Positions 1 to 7,971 of a DNA stretch of 34,426 bases are shown piece after piece. The position numbers and the translations under genes were made by a program. A model generated the notes under the pieces. The model did no database searches and had not been told where the DNA came from. It saw only the letters and a list, made by a program, of their open reading frames with translations. The stretch spans positions 1 through 34,426 of the forward strand of contig DXHA01000008.1 in NCBI GenBank assembly GCA_019113675.1, read 5' to 3'. The DNA comes from Candidatus Yaniella excrementigallinarum (lineage in GTDB: Bacteria > Actinomycetota > Actinomycetes > Actinomycetales > Micrococcaceae). The stretch's first letter is position 1, and every line of letters starts with the position of its first letter.

Positions 1-2
1 CC

Positions 3-1124
3 AAACGTTGGAGTGATGACGTAGCGCGCTTACTGCGAGCGCTGCCGGAAGATACTCGAACAGACGAACAGCACAGTGTAATCGACCCGGTAGATTTAGG
101 GATGGTGACCGCCTTGGCCTATCCGGAGCAGATCGGCCGTTTGCGGCAACAGGCCAATGGTTCCGAGTATTTATTAGCTTCGGGCACCGCCGCGTCTCTA
201 CCTCAAGGCTCAGGGTTACAGGGGGCTGCCTGGTTGGCGATTGCCGAAGTCACCTTGCATGGTGATCGGGCAATCATTCGTAGCGCCGCAGAGCTGGATC
301 AAGACCACGCTGAACTTGCCGCCGGCCCATTACGGACAGACCAAAACGAAGCGCGGTTTCACAACGGGAAGATCTCGGCACGTCACGTGTCTCGACTAGG
401 GGCTATTGAGCTATCAGCCACGCCAATACAGCCCACCCCGGAACTTACCCGCGCGGCGGTTGTCACAGAAATACAGCGGCTTGGTGTTTTAGCCTTTTTC
501 AATGTCGATCCGGAGGCTAAAGCCCATAAAGCATTTAGTACCCTACGCGCCCGAATGGGGCTATTACATGAAGCACTGGGATCTGAGTGGCCGGATGTCT
601 CCAATGAAACGCTGACTGACCAAGCTGAAGTATGGTTAGCGCCAGAAATAGAACAGATCGCCAGCGGTACTCGAGTAGACCGTATTAATCTGGTCTCTGC
701 GTTACAACGCCTGCTGCCTTGGCCGCAGGCTGCTCGCTTTGATCAGCTGGCTCCGGAACGTATAACTGTGCCATCTGGTTCTAGTATCCAATTGGATTGG
801 CCGCCTCCAGAAGCCCATACGGATCAAGAAACTGCTTCTCCGGTGTTAGCGGTCAAGTTGCAGGAGTGTTTTGGTTGGACCGCCAGCCCAACGGTGGCTG
901 ATGGTCGTGTGCCAGTCGTGTTGCACCTGCTGTCCCCGGCCCGCAGACCATTGGCTGTAACAGCTGACCTAGCCAGCTTCTGGCGCAATGCATATCCGGA
1001 GGTTCGGGCGCAAAACCGGGGACGGTATGTGAAACATCCTTGGCCCGAGGATCCGTTCAGTGCCATTGCAACCGCAAAGACCACACGGGCACTACGTAAC
1101 GAACAACAACGCAGCTCTTCCTAA
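3..1124 (+). CDS. hrpB: ATP-dependent helicase HrpB, C-terminal part (5' truncated by window)
   Basis: The reading frame is open from the first bases, so the gene begins upstream of the window and only about 373 residues are visible. They match the C-terminal half of HrpB, a DEAH-type RNA-helicase-like protein of uncertain cellular role: an AYPEQIGRLR segment near the start, then at the end HLLSPARRPLAVTADLASFW followed by YPEVR...RGRYVKHPWPEDP, the signature of the HrpB C-terminal domain. The helicase motor motifs lie outside the window. The frame stops at 1122-1124. A second coding-looking frame overlaps its last 65 bases (see the entry at 1060). Family call is firm; the visible part alone does not prove helicase activity. 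Confidence 0.88.
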   Translation, partial: KRWSDDVARLLRALPEDTRTDEQHSVIDPVDLGMVTALAYPEQIGRLRQQANGSEYLLASGTAASLPQGSGLQGAAWLAIAEVTLHGDRAIIRSAAELDQDHAELAAGPLRTDQNEARFHNGKISARHVSRLGAIELSATPIQPTPELTRAAVVTEIQRLGVLAFFNVDPEAKAHKAFSTLRARMGLLHEALGSEWPDVSNETLTDQAEVWLAPEIEQIASGTRVDRINLVSALQRLLPWPQAARFDQLAPERITVPSGSSIQLDWPPPEAHTDQETASPVLAVKLQECFGWTASPTVADGRVPVVLHLLSPARRPLAVTADLASFWRNAYPEVRAQNRGRYVKHPWPEDPFSAIATAKTTRALRNEQQRSSS

Positions 1125-1230
1125 GAAAATACCGGTCATTCGGCCGGATGATATCGTCCAGGTCAGTAAGGAACCCTTGCAGCACTGGACCATTAGTTTG
1201 CCCTCTGGTCTCTCCTTCACTAAAGAATAA
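1060..1230 (+). CDS. Possible small protein overlapping the end of hrpB
   Basis: A 56-codon frame with a GTG start, preceded 9-10 bases upstream by GAGG, overlaps the last 65 bases of hrpB in another frame and ends TAA at 1228-1230. The portion beyond hrpB reads LPKKIPVIRPDDIVQVSKEP and then HWTISLPSGLSFTKE, which has normal composition and codon use for this genome rather than the look of a chance frame. I do not recognise the family. It could be a translationally coupled small protein, or the tail of a longer gene that lost its start. Support is weak. Confidence 0.3.
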   Translation: MPLQPQRPHGHYVTNNNAALPKKIPVIRPDDIVQVSKEPLQHWTISLPSGLSFTKE

Positions 1231-1342
1231 AGAGATCGCCAAATCAAAGTGGATAGCCATGCTCCGTGTGAGCCAGCGGCCAACCGATCTTCAGTACCAT
1301 AAGCTGCCGTGAGAATACGGCCATGAGAAAGGCTCTCAGAGT

Positions 1343-1703
1343 TCACTCGGAGTTATTAACCGTAATATCCAGCCAGTCGGTACCTGACAATTGTTCATTA
1401 TGGGTGTGTTGTAACCCAGATAATCCAGTGGCGACCCCTGCAGCAAATTCCCCATAAGCATTCTCCGCCTGCTCCATTGTTAGCTCACCAAACGTACCCA
1501 CAGTGAGTCTGTGATTGCCTATCTTATTGACGGAAATCTCGATCTCGTATCGACGGATCCTCGGTGATCGGCTCACAATCACTATTTAGAATTTCAACGC
1601 GCTCCGCAACAACGGTTTCCAGATTACCCCGGCCGTTTTCAGCAAACCCCGGTGCCAAGGTATTTGAGGCCAGGTATGACTCCCCAGGCCTCTCCAACGC
1701 CAC
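1343..1703 (-). pseudogene. Possible frameshifted small gene of unknown function
   Basis: Two overlapping minus-strand frames look coding. The first starts GTG at 1703 and runs 59 residues to a TAA at 1526-1524, including ENGRGNLETVVAERVEILN. The second opens by GTG at 1582, ends at 1343 and includes RRYEIEISVNKIGNHRLTVG and a hydrophilic tail. Joining them around 1560-1550 by one frame change gives a single acidic protein of roughly 115 residues. Neither part has a good ribosome-binding site. I recognise no family. It may be a decayed gene downstream of the acyltransferase on the same strand, or chance. A third minus frame at 1768-1586 is Trp/Arg-rich and judged unlikely. Confidence 0.3.
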
Positions 1704-1808
1704 AGTGCTTCACGGACGTACTGGACGCGGGGGTGATCGTGCGCAATAATCGTACAGCTAAATCTCACGCTAAGATCTTCTACTGTTCTCCAGTTAAACC
1801 CAAATTAT

Positions 1809-3941
1809 TTACTTATCAAATAACCAACCGATTTTTTCGCTCAGCTCGGCTTCGAGCAGTGGTGTCATTGTCTCTACGTAGGTGTTAGATAAATGCGAGT
1901 TGTCGTTCCAGACTGCTACATTACCGACTACCGATGAGCACCTCTGGCTTCGGTCGGTGTACATTTGGGGACAAATATATTCGTCGAGATCAATATTTGA
2001 GGCCCCTTCAGGCAGCTCAACACTTTCCAGCGGGTTGTTAGCAGCCGCTTGTTTTGGATTAGCGCCGCATTGTTCGGGAGTGCCACCTGAGGCAAGACAA
2101 TCGGGTGTATTTTCTTCCGGTCGCGGTGTACCACGCATCAACAACAACTGTGGTCCGGCATCGACAATGTCCTGCCATCTCTCAGGGGCGCCTTCGGAGA
2201 TACTTTCAGTATCTTCTGCCCTCATCATTCGTGTACCAGGGGTAACCACCAGATCAACGTCACGATTGTCCAACCACTCGATGAAGTTATCCTGCCATGC
2301 GTTGCACGCACTTGATACAGGATTGGACTTACTTACGCCGAATGCACATCCTGATTTATCGACGATCTGCAGTTCCCAGTTGTATTGTTCAGCTAATGCG
2401 CGCCAAGCGTGGTGCCATTGACCAGCGTGCGAGCCACCAGCAAGCACAACAGTAAATTCTGGGTGTTCTGGCTCGTTGGGATCCTCACAGACTGTGATCT
2501 CATCTGTTCCTGGATCATCACCACCTTTTTGTCGGCAGTCCCAAGAATAATAATCTGGGTTTCCGTTGGGTAGGTCTTCTACCGCTGGCAAGAAATCAAC
2601 ATCTGGGACTTCTACGTTCTCTTGTGCTGTCGCAGTTGCCCCAGGGTAGATATCCCAGTCCCAATCGCTAAAGACATCAGCGACTTGGTTTTCCGGTTTA
2701 TTTATTATCATTGTTGCGCCAGCGCCTACAACAATGAGACCAGCTGCCGTTACGGTGATAACCCCTTTATTAATGTTTCGAGCAACGATAGTGCTGCGTT
2801 GATTTTGACGGTCTTTGAGCGGCTTTTCAATGTAGCGGTACATGAGCACCGCCAGTACAGTGCTGATCATCAAGATGACCAGTGCGCCTCGGCTTCCGAT
2901 GGCTTCTCTGTCCCGAACCTCCATGTAATAGATCAGTATTGGCCAGTGCCATAGGTACAGGCCATAAGCACGGTCGCCAATCCAAGCTAGGGCTTTATTG
3001 GATAAGAAATGGGTGGCGCTACCTTTAGGGTCGTGATTGCCGCCGTCTGGTCCTGCTGATATGAGCACTAAGGTGAGTCCTGCTATGGGCCAGAACGCCC
3101 ACGGGCCAGGAAAGAGTGCTGCGCCATCAAGAAAGATGCCGCAGGTGGCAATCAAGGCAACTCCCAGCCATCCAGCGACACCGCGTAACTGTTTTGGCAA
3201 TCGAATGCTGCTACCAGCCAGGGCCAGCAGTCCACCAAAAGCTAACTCCCAGGCCCGAGTAGTGGTCATCAAATAGGCTTCGTCTTGGTTATAGCTGCCT
3301 ACATAGATGGCATAGACAAAAGAGACCACAAAAATAACAGCAACAAGGACGCCCATAATTCTAGCAGCGGAGGTCTTGAGAACTTTAGCTAACAGCACCG
3401 CTAGGATGGCCACAAACGGCCACAACAAATAAAACTGGCCCTGGACTGACAACGACCAGATGTGTTGAAACGGTGAAGTCTCTGGACCGGCAGCACCATA
3501 TGCCAGCTGAGAGTTAATGAGCTCAAAGTTTTCAAAATATAAAAGTGAAGCTCGAGCTTCGGCCCAAAGCTGTCGATGCTGGGTGACTGGGGATATCAAA
3601 AGACCGGCGACCAAAGTAACCACAGCGACTATGGCTAAGGGTACAAAGATGCGGCGGACGAGTCGGCCAAAGTATTTAAAGAAATCGATACGGCCATTAC
3701 TGTTTGCGGCTTCTCTGAGAAGCATCCCGGTGAACAGAAACCCGGACACTGCCAGGAATATATCGATACCACCAGAGATACGACCATTGCCAAACAGATG
3801 GAACAAGACCACACCGAGTAGGGCGAGCCCGCGTACGCCATGAAGCTCTGGCAGATAACGGCGCTCTGGGAGGCCTTGTGTAAGTTTTGTCGTCTTATCT
3901 TGTGGTCGTGTCTGTGTTGTCATGGTACGTTTGCGGGCCAT
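1809..3941 (-). CDS. Acyltransferase 3 / SGNH-domain membrane acyltransferase (OafA-like), GGSH variant
   Basis: A 710-residue protein. Residues about 28-390 form an acyltransferase-3 domain with about ten membrane helices: YLPELHGVRGLALL at 29, the catalytic-type His48 in LFHLF, and GGIDIFLAVSGFLFTGML. The C-terminal third is a periplasm-facing SGNH domain with AGGSHAGQW (Ser504) and a closing DNSH (Asp680, His683). The family moves an acyl group, usually acetyl, across the membrane onto cell-envelope sugars. In block I the usual GDSH is GGSH, so the Asp after the first Gly is replaced. GAAG lies 7 bases before the chosen ATG; the ATG at 3923 lacks a site. It is divergent from msrA and paralogous to the gene at 7972. 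The sugar target is unknown. Confidence 0.9.
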   Translation of the reverse strand: MARKRTMTTQTRPQDKTTKLTQGLPERRYLPELHGVRGLALLGVVLFHLFGNGRISGGIDIFLAVSGFLFTGMLLREAANSNGRIDFFKYFGRLVRRIFVPLAIVAVVTLVAGLLISPVTQHRQLWAEARASLLYFENFELINSQLAYGAAGPETSPFQHIWSLSVQGQFYLLWPFVAILAVLLAKVLKTSAARIMGVLVAVIFVVSFVYAIYVGSYNQDEAYLMTTTRAWELAFGGLLALAGSSIRLPKQLRGVAGWLGVALIATCGIFLDGAALFPGPWAFWPIAGLTLVLISAGPDGGNHDPKGSATHFLSNKALAWIGDRAYGLYLWHWPILIYYMEVRDREAIGSRGALVILMISTVLAVLMYRYIEKPLKDRQNQRSTIVARNINKGVITVTAAGLIVVGAGATMIINKPENQVADVFSDWDWDIYPGATATAQENVEVPDVDFLPAVEDLPNGNPDYYSWDCRQKGGDDPGTDEITVCEDPNEPEHPEFTVVLAGGSHAGQWHHAWRALAEQYNWELQIVDKSGCAFGVSKSNPVSSACNAWQDNFIEWLDNRDVDLVVTPGTRMMRAEDTESISEGAPERWQDIVDAGPQLLLMRGTPRPEENTPDCLASGGTPEQCGANPKQAAANNPLESVELPEGASNIDLDEYICPQMYTDRSQRCSSVVGNVAVWNDNSHLSNTYVETMTPLLEAELSEKIGWLFDK

Positions 3942-4112
3942 TCTATTACTTCGGTCAAAAGCGTCACTAGCTTACCGCAAAGGCTTTAAGTAAAACGAAA
4001 CCGAACCGCCCCAAAGGACTGCTCCGGATCAGAGCAACTCGAACAGTGGTGTTGTTATCTCCTTACCGTTTTAGCAGGGAATATTTTATGTGCTCGGTGC
4101 CCTGTAGTTGAT

Positions 4113-4670
4113 ATGAGCGAACACCATGATGCACAAAATCCGAGCAATCTTCGCACGCTTATCGTTGGTGGCGGCTGTTTCTGGTGTCAAGATGCGGTGT
4201 ATCGACAGACTCGCGGCGTAGTCGACTCTGAAGCTGGCTACATCGGAGGCAACATCGAGCATCCAACCTATGAACAGATTTGTACGGGTGCCACTGGCCA
4301 TGCTGAAGCTGTCAAGGTCACATTCGATGAGGATGTTATCGACGCAGACACTATTTTGGATATGTTGTTTGCCTCGCATGATCCCACATCGTTAAACCGT
4401 CAAGGTGCTGATGTGGGGCCACAGTACCGCTCGGCACTGTTCCCACAATCATCAGAAGATACGCAACTGTTTACCGATGCTATCGAACGCCACCAGCAGT
4501 ACTGGGATGCCCCCATCGTTACCACCATCGAGGAAAACGCCACATGGTGGCCAGCAGAACCAGAGCACCAGAACTTCTATCAGCGCAACCCAAACTGGGG
4601 CTATTGTCAGGTCGTGATTAACCCCAAGCTCGCCAATGTACGCGAACATTACTCTGCGTGGCTTAAGTGA
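4113..4670 (+). CDS. msrA: Peptide-methionine (S)-S-oxide reductase MsrA
   Basis: The 185-residue protein carries the MsrA core GGGCFWC (Cys22 catalytic, Cys25), GYIGG, the GHAEAVKV segment, HDPTSLNRQGADVGPQYRS, and a C-terminal GYC (Cys165) that can serve as a recycling cysteine. It reduces methionine-S-sulfoxide in proteins and free methionine in the cytoplasm, with electrons from thioredoxin. The ATG at 4113 has no clear Shine-Dalgarno sequence. It is the first of three plus-strand genes concerned with sulfur amino acids (msrA, cysK, cysE), but the 77-base gap before cysK suggests a separate promoter. Confidence 0.95.
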   Translation: MSEHHDAQNPSNLRTLIVGGGCFWCQDAVYRQTRGVVDSEAGYIGGNIEHPTYEQICTGATGHAEAVKVTFDEDVIDADTILDMLFASHDPTSLNRQGADVGPQYRSALFPQSSEDTQLFTDAIERHQQYWDAPIVTTIEENATWWPAEPEHQNFYQRNPNWGYCQVVINPKLANVREHYSAWLK

Positions 4671-4747
4671 TTACGTCGTTTGACTTTTGCTCTTATTGTT
4701 AACTGAGTTCTGTTTTATAGTTAGCACCCGAAAAGGATGATTCCCAG

Positions 4748-5683
4748 ATGGCAAAAATGCTCGATAACATTACCCAGGCCGTTGGCCAGACCCCGCTAGT
4801 CCGTCTAAATCGACTCACAGAAGGCCTCCCCGCTGATGTCGCAGTCAAGATCGAGTTTTATAACCCAGCAAATTCTGTCAAAGATCGCATCGGTGTCGCT
4901 ATTGTTGATGCCGCAGAAAAAGCTGGCAAACTTCGTCCAGGTGGCACCATTGTCGAAGGCACCTCCGGTAACACTGGTATTGCACTAGCTATGGTTGGTG
5001 CGGCACGTGGTTATCGCGTTGTGTTGACTATGCCAGAAACCATGTCCAATGAGCGACGCGTAATGTTGCGCGCATACGGTGCTGAAATTGTGCTGACACC
5101 GGGTGCTGATGGAATGCGTGGTGCCGTAGATAAAGCCGCCCAAATTGTCGAAGAAACTGACAACGCAATCCTGGCACAGCAGTTCGCAAACCCCGCAAAT
5201 GTCGATATTCACTACAACACCACCGGCCCAGAAATTTGGGACGCTACAGAAGGCAAAGTCGATGTATTGGTCTCGGGTATCGGTACCGGTGGCACGCTAA
5301 CCGGCGCGGGCCGCTACCTCAAAGAACAAAACCCCGATGTCAAAGTCGTGGCCGTGGAGCCGGCAGATTCACCAATTCTGTCCGGTGGCAAGCCCGGACC
5401 ACATAAAATTCAGGGTATCGGTGCAAACTTTGTCCCAGAGGTGCTTGATACCGAGTTGTATTCCTCGGTCTATACCGCAACTCTTGAAGAATCCATACAG
5501 AACTCTCGTCTCCTAGGTGCTAAAGAAGGCATTCTGGGCGGGATTTCCTCCGGGGCGGCCATTGCAGCTGCCTTAGAGGAAGCCGAGAAGGAAGAAAACG
5601 CCGGAAAACTCATAGTGGCAGTTATCCCTGACTTTGGTGAACGCTACATTTCCACCGTGCTCTACGAAGATATTCGCGGCTAA
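4748..5683 (+). CDS. cysK: Cysteine synthase A (O-acetylserine sulfhydrylase)
   Basis: The 311-residue PLP enzyme combines O-acetylserine with sulfide to give cysteine. Visible signatures are NPANSVKDR with the PLP lysine at residue 45, the substrate loop GTSGNTG (71-77), the phosphate-binding [21 protein letters not shown], and GISSGAA near the end. Full length for the family. AAAAGGA lies 10 bases before the ATG. It is followed by a strong hairpin (5700-5732) and then cysE, the enzyme that makes its substrate and, in bacteria generally, can bind CysK through its C-terminal isoleucine; the CysE here does end in Ile. Confidence 0.97.
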   Translation: MAKMLDNITQAVGQTPLVRLNRLTEGLPADVAVKIEFYNPANSVKDRIGVAIVDAAEKAGKLRPGGTIVEGTSGNTGIALAMVGAARGYRVVLTMPETMSNERRVMLRAYGAEIVLTPGADGMRGAVDKAAQIVEETDNAILAQQFANPANVDIHYNTTGPEIWDATEGKVDVLVSGIGTGGTLTGAGRYLKEQNPDVKVVAVEPADSPILSGGKPGPHKIQGIGANFVPEVLDTELYSSVYTATLEESIQNSRLLGAKEGILGGISSGAAIAAALEEAEKEENAGKLIVAVIPDFGERYISTVLYEDIRG

Positions 5684-5699
5684 CCCACATATTTATTGA

Positions 5700-5732
5700 G
5701 CTGCCTTCGGTATTATCAGTACCGAAGGCAGC
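5700..5732 (+). terminator. Hairpin between cysK and cysE
   Basis: A perfect 13-bp inverted repeat (GCTGCCTTCGGTA and its complement) around a 7-base loop sits 17 bases after the cysK stop. The downstream bases are only weakly T-rich, so it may be a partial terminator or an mRNA-stabilising stem that sets the cysK:cysE ratio. Confidence 0.65.
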
Positions 5733-5831
5733 ACCATTTAAGTCAAAAACACGGCCTGACCGGCACAGAGAATAAATTTCGGGTGCACCGTGTTGGGCTC
5801 TACGACAACACTTCTTCTTGAAAGGGACACT

Positions 5832-6419
5832 TTGGGAATTATACGCCGCTTCCGAGAGGACATTCAGGCTGCAAAAGACCGAGACCCCGCTGCGCGCAGC
5901 ACCTTTGAAGTCGCTGCCGCATATACCGGTCTACACGCAATTTGGATGCACCGCATCGCGCATAGGATGTGGAAGAAAGAACCCCTGAAAACTCCGGCCC
6001 GGCTACTTTCTCAGTTGAACAGGGCCCTTACCGGTATTGAAATCCACCCTGGGGCTGACATCGGCCGTCGGTTCTTTATCGATCACGGTATGGGTGTGGT
6101 CATTGGTGAGACGACCGAAATCGGCAATGACGTTATGCTGTATCACGGAGTCACTTTGGGTGGACAGTCCTTGGAAAAGAAAAAACGTCACCCAACGTTG
6201 GAAGATGAAGTCGTTGTAGGCGCAGGAGCAAAGATTTTGGGCCCGGTAGTCATCGGGGCACGAAGTGCTGTTGGGGCCAATGCGGTTGTGGTCAAAGATA
6301 CCCCCGACGATTCCATTGCCACTGGCATCCCTGCAAAAATACGACACCGTCGTGGTGAAGAAGAAGCTAAACCCGCTGTCGATCCGGCAGAATATGTCGA
6401 TCCGGCGATGTGGATCTAA
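5832..6419 (+). CDS. cysE: Serine O-acetyltransferase
   Basis: This enzyme acetylates L-serine with acetyl-CoA, the first step of cysteine synthesis. The start is placed at TTG 5832 because AAAGGGA (5821-5827) sits just upstream and the product then begins [20 protein letters not shown], the usual actinobacterial CysE N-terminus; an upstream GTG at 5790 would add 14 atypical residues. Left-handed beta-helix hexapeptide repeats run from about [11 protein letters not shown] through ITLGG-type turns, with the catalytic [11 protein letters not shown] segment and a C-terminal GIPAKIRHR. The last residue is Ile, as needed for docking in CysK. About 195 residues, a short actinobacterial form. Confidence 0.94.
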   Translation: MGIIRRFREDIQAAKDRDPAARSTFEVAAAYTGLHAIWMHRIAHRMWKKEPLKTPARLLSQLNRALTGIEIHPGADIGRRFFIDHGMGVVIGETTEIGNDVMLYHGVTLGGQSLEKKKRHPTLEDEVVVGAGAKILGPVVIGARSAVGANAVVVKDTPDDSIATGIPAKIRHRRGEEEAKPAVDPAEYVDPAMWI

Positions 6420-6438
6420 ACCAATAAGCCCACAAGCT

Positions 6439-6482
6439 ATCGGGTGTACCCTGTCAAAAGACTGCGACACGGTACACCCGAT
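6439..6482. terminator. Bidirectional terminator between cysE and ppk2
   Basis: A 12-bp perfect inverted repeat (ATCGGGTGTACC and complement) encloses 20 bases between the convergent cysE and ppk2 stops, flanked by AT-rich sequence on both sides. Confidence 0.7.
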
Positions 6483-6499
6483 GATAATTAATACCAGCT

Positions 6500-7417
6500 T
6501 TAGTCACCGACAGCGTCACGTCCGCGCATGACAATTAGTGGGTCTGGTACCCCAACCACATCGTGGTTTTTGCCTTCGTATTCGAATTGACTCAGAAAAT
6601 AGCGCATCGCATTCAGCCTGCCACGCTTTTTATCGTTGGATTTTACTGTAATCCAGGGTGCATGGTCAGTATCGGTATGCAGGAACATTAGTTCTTTTGC
6701 TTCAGTGTAGGCTTCCCACCTATCCAAAGCTTCTAGATCCACCGGGGATAATTTCCAACGCCGTACCGGATCAAGCTGGCGAATAGCGAATCGAGTACGT
6801 TGTTCAGTCTGAGTGACGGAAAACCAAAATTTAATAAGCGCAAATCCATCATCGACTAGCAATTTTTCTAACACCGGCGCTTGATTCATAAACGTGTCGT
6901 ACTGGTCTTCAGTGCTAAAGCCCATAACCCGTTCCACACCAGCACGGTTGTACCACGACCGGTCAAATAACACGATCTCGCCTGCCGTAGGAAAATGATT
7001 GATGTACCGCTGAAAGTACCATTGGCCAGTTTCTCGCTCTGTTGGTTTATTCAACGCCACAGTACGTGCGGTACGCGGATTCATATACTCAGTAAAGCGT
7101 TGAATGGTACCGCCCTTGCCGGCGGCATCACGGCCCTCAAACACTACGATAATTTTTTGGCCGGTGTCTTCAGCCCAGTACTGTAGCTTGAGCAGCTCAA
7201 TTTGGAGTCGATACTTTTCCAATTCATAAGCTTCACGAGATAGCCGCTCTGAATAGGGATAGTTTTCTCGCCATGTTTCAACGGCTTTTCCCATCGGGTC
7301 GATGAGATCTGGATCTGGAGTATGCCCCTCGGTCACCTTATAGCCTCCCGCGTGCAGCGTGTCGATAAACTCACGCAAGTTTTGACGGGGCTGGTCTGGT
7401 ATAAGCTCTTCGAACAC
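6500..7417 (-). CDS. ppk2: Polyphosphate kinase 2, class I type
   Basis: PPK2 enzymes transfer phosphate between polyphosphate and nucleoside diphosphates. The P-loop kinase fold is clear: Walker A FEGRDAAGKGGT (about residues 93-104), lid region PRTARTVALNKPTERE, and Walker B VLFDRSWYNR (149-158), with RQLDPVRRWKLSPVD later. The GTG at 7417 is chosen because AGAGGAG lies 6 bases upstream and the resulting 305 residues fit the single-domain class I family; an open frame continues to 7528 but its extra 37 residues look non-coding and run into a terminator hairpin. Convergent with cysE. It may make NTPs from polyphosphate, but direction cannot be read from sequence. Confidence 0.93.
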   Translation of the reverse strand: MFEELIPDQPRQNLREFIDTLHAGGYKVTEGHTPDPDLIDPMGKAVETWRENYPYSERLSREAYELEKYRLQIELLKLQYWAEDTGQKIIVVFEGRDAAGKGGTIQRFTEYMNPRTARTVALNKPTERETGQWYFQRYINHFPTAGEIVLFDRSWYNRAGVERVMGFSTEDQYDTFMNQAPVLEKLLVDDGFALIKFWFSVTQTEQRTRFAIRQLDPVRRWKLSPVDLEALDRWEAYTEAKELMFLHTDTDHAPWITVKSNDKKRGRLNAMRYFLSQFEYEGKNHDVVGVPDPLIVMRGRDAVGD

Positions 7418-7489
7418 GACATACTCCTCTATTTTCTGCAGCCTACATGTCCCTACTTTTATTGTGCACCGTGTGAGCCCAAAAAAAGA

Positions 7490-7540
7490 TAAACGACGCA
7501 CATGCTGCGCTTGTGGTGATACAGGCATGTGCGTCGTTTA
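7490..7540 (-). terminator. Strong intrinsic terminator ahead of ppk2
   Basis: Two perfect 16-base complementary arms (7490-7505 and 7525-7540, core AAACGACGCACATGC) flank a 19-base loop. Read on the minus strand, the stem is followed by TCTTTTTTT, the classic intrinsic terminator form. It ends whatever is transcribed leftward from the 7.55-7.97 kb intergenic region and isolates ppk2 from it. Confidence 0.82.
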
Positions 7541-7828
7541 CCGGCATAAAACATGTGCACTACTCACAGTGCTCACATGGTCCCGCACCAGGCCGATTTT
7601 CCTGGGTGGGTACACAACCTCGGAACCATTATTCGATCCAAAGCTGTGTTTGTTTTCGGTAGTCCGTCTCTTACAGCAACGAACACCACCGGTGATTTGG
7701 TCATTCGTAACAACACCAACTTCACCGTCAGCCTTCCTGCCCGATCCTGGCAAAAGAGGAAACCCGAATCGACATAGAAGGACATTTTAAAGTATCACGA
7801 ATTCCACAACTCCCATAAGCTATTATTT

Positions 7829-7846
7829 TGTTAGGGTTACCTAACA
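7829..7846. promoter_or_regulatory. Palindromic operator candidate, TTAGG/CCTAA type
   Basis: TGTTAGGGTTACCTAACA has perfect 7-base arms around a 4-base centre. It lies about 3-20 bases after the predicted start site of the minus-strand promoter at 7884-7856, where a repressor would block initiation. The half-sites resemble those of DtxR/IdeR metal-dependent repressors, but the spacing is shorter than the 19-bp consensus and only about 12 of 19 positions agree, so the regulator is uncertain. Confidence 0.45.
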
Positions 7847-7855
7847 CTTGTAGCT

Positions 7856-7884
7856 ACTATACGGTCCATAATGTTCCGTGACAA
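7856..7884 (-). promoter_or_regulatory. Sigma-70-type promoter of the orphan transcript
   Basis: On the minus strand, TTGTCA (7884-7879) and TATAGT (7861-7856) are separated by exactly 17 bases, close to the vegetative consensus. Predicted start near 7850. It lies about 90 bases beyond the end of the second acyltransferase gene and reads toward ppk2. Confidence 0.6.
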
Positions 7885-7971
7885 GGGAAACCTAATAATT
7901 ATCGAACTTTGGCGCCTTGACGCCATGGAAGGTGTAACCGTTTGATTGATGGTTGTGAGGACGAGTCGAAA

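Larger units (their letters stand above)
7490..7850 (-). ncRNA. Candidate orphan transcript (small RNA or very small protein gene)
   Basis: A minus-strand unit bounded by a good promoter (7884-7856) and the terminator at 7540-7490 would give an RNA of about 350 nt. No protein family is recognisable in any frame. One minus frame, start TTG 7753 and stop TAA 7540-7538 directly at the terminator stem, encodes 71 Arg/Gly/Val-rich residues without a good ribosome-binding site. Another frame from ATG 7785 has none either. The simplest reading is a regulated small RNA; a fast-evolving small protein is possible. Existence of the transcript is inferred, not shown. Confidence 0.38.

Noticed and set aside
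1882..2421. Plus-strand 179-codon frame opposite the first acyltransferase
   Set aside because: It is the complement of a well-supported SGNH domain, with no start signal or family.
7464..7790. Plus-strand 108- and 74-codon frames in the ppk2-acyltransferase gap
   Set aside because: They run through the terminator stem, lack start signals, and resemble no family.
7871..7945. 24-codon plus-strand frame starting MFRDKGNLIII
   Set aside because: No ribosome-binding site; it overlaps the opposite-strand promoter and is too short to support.
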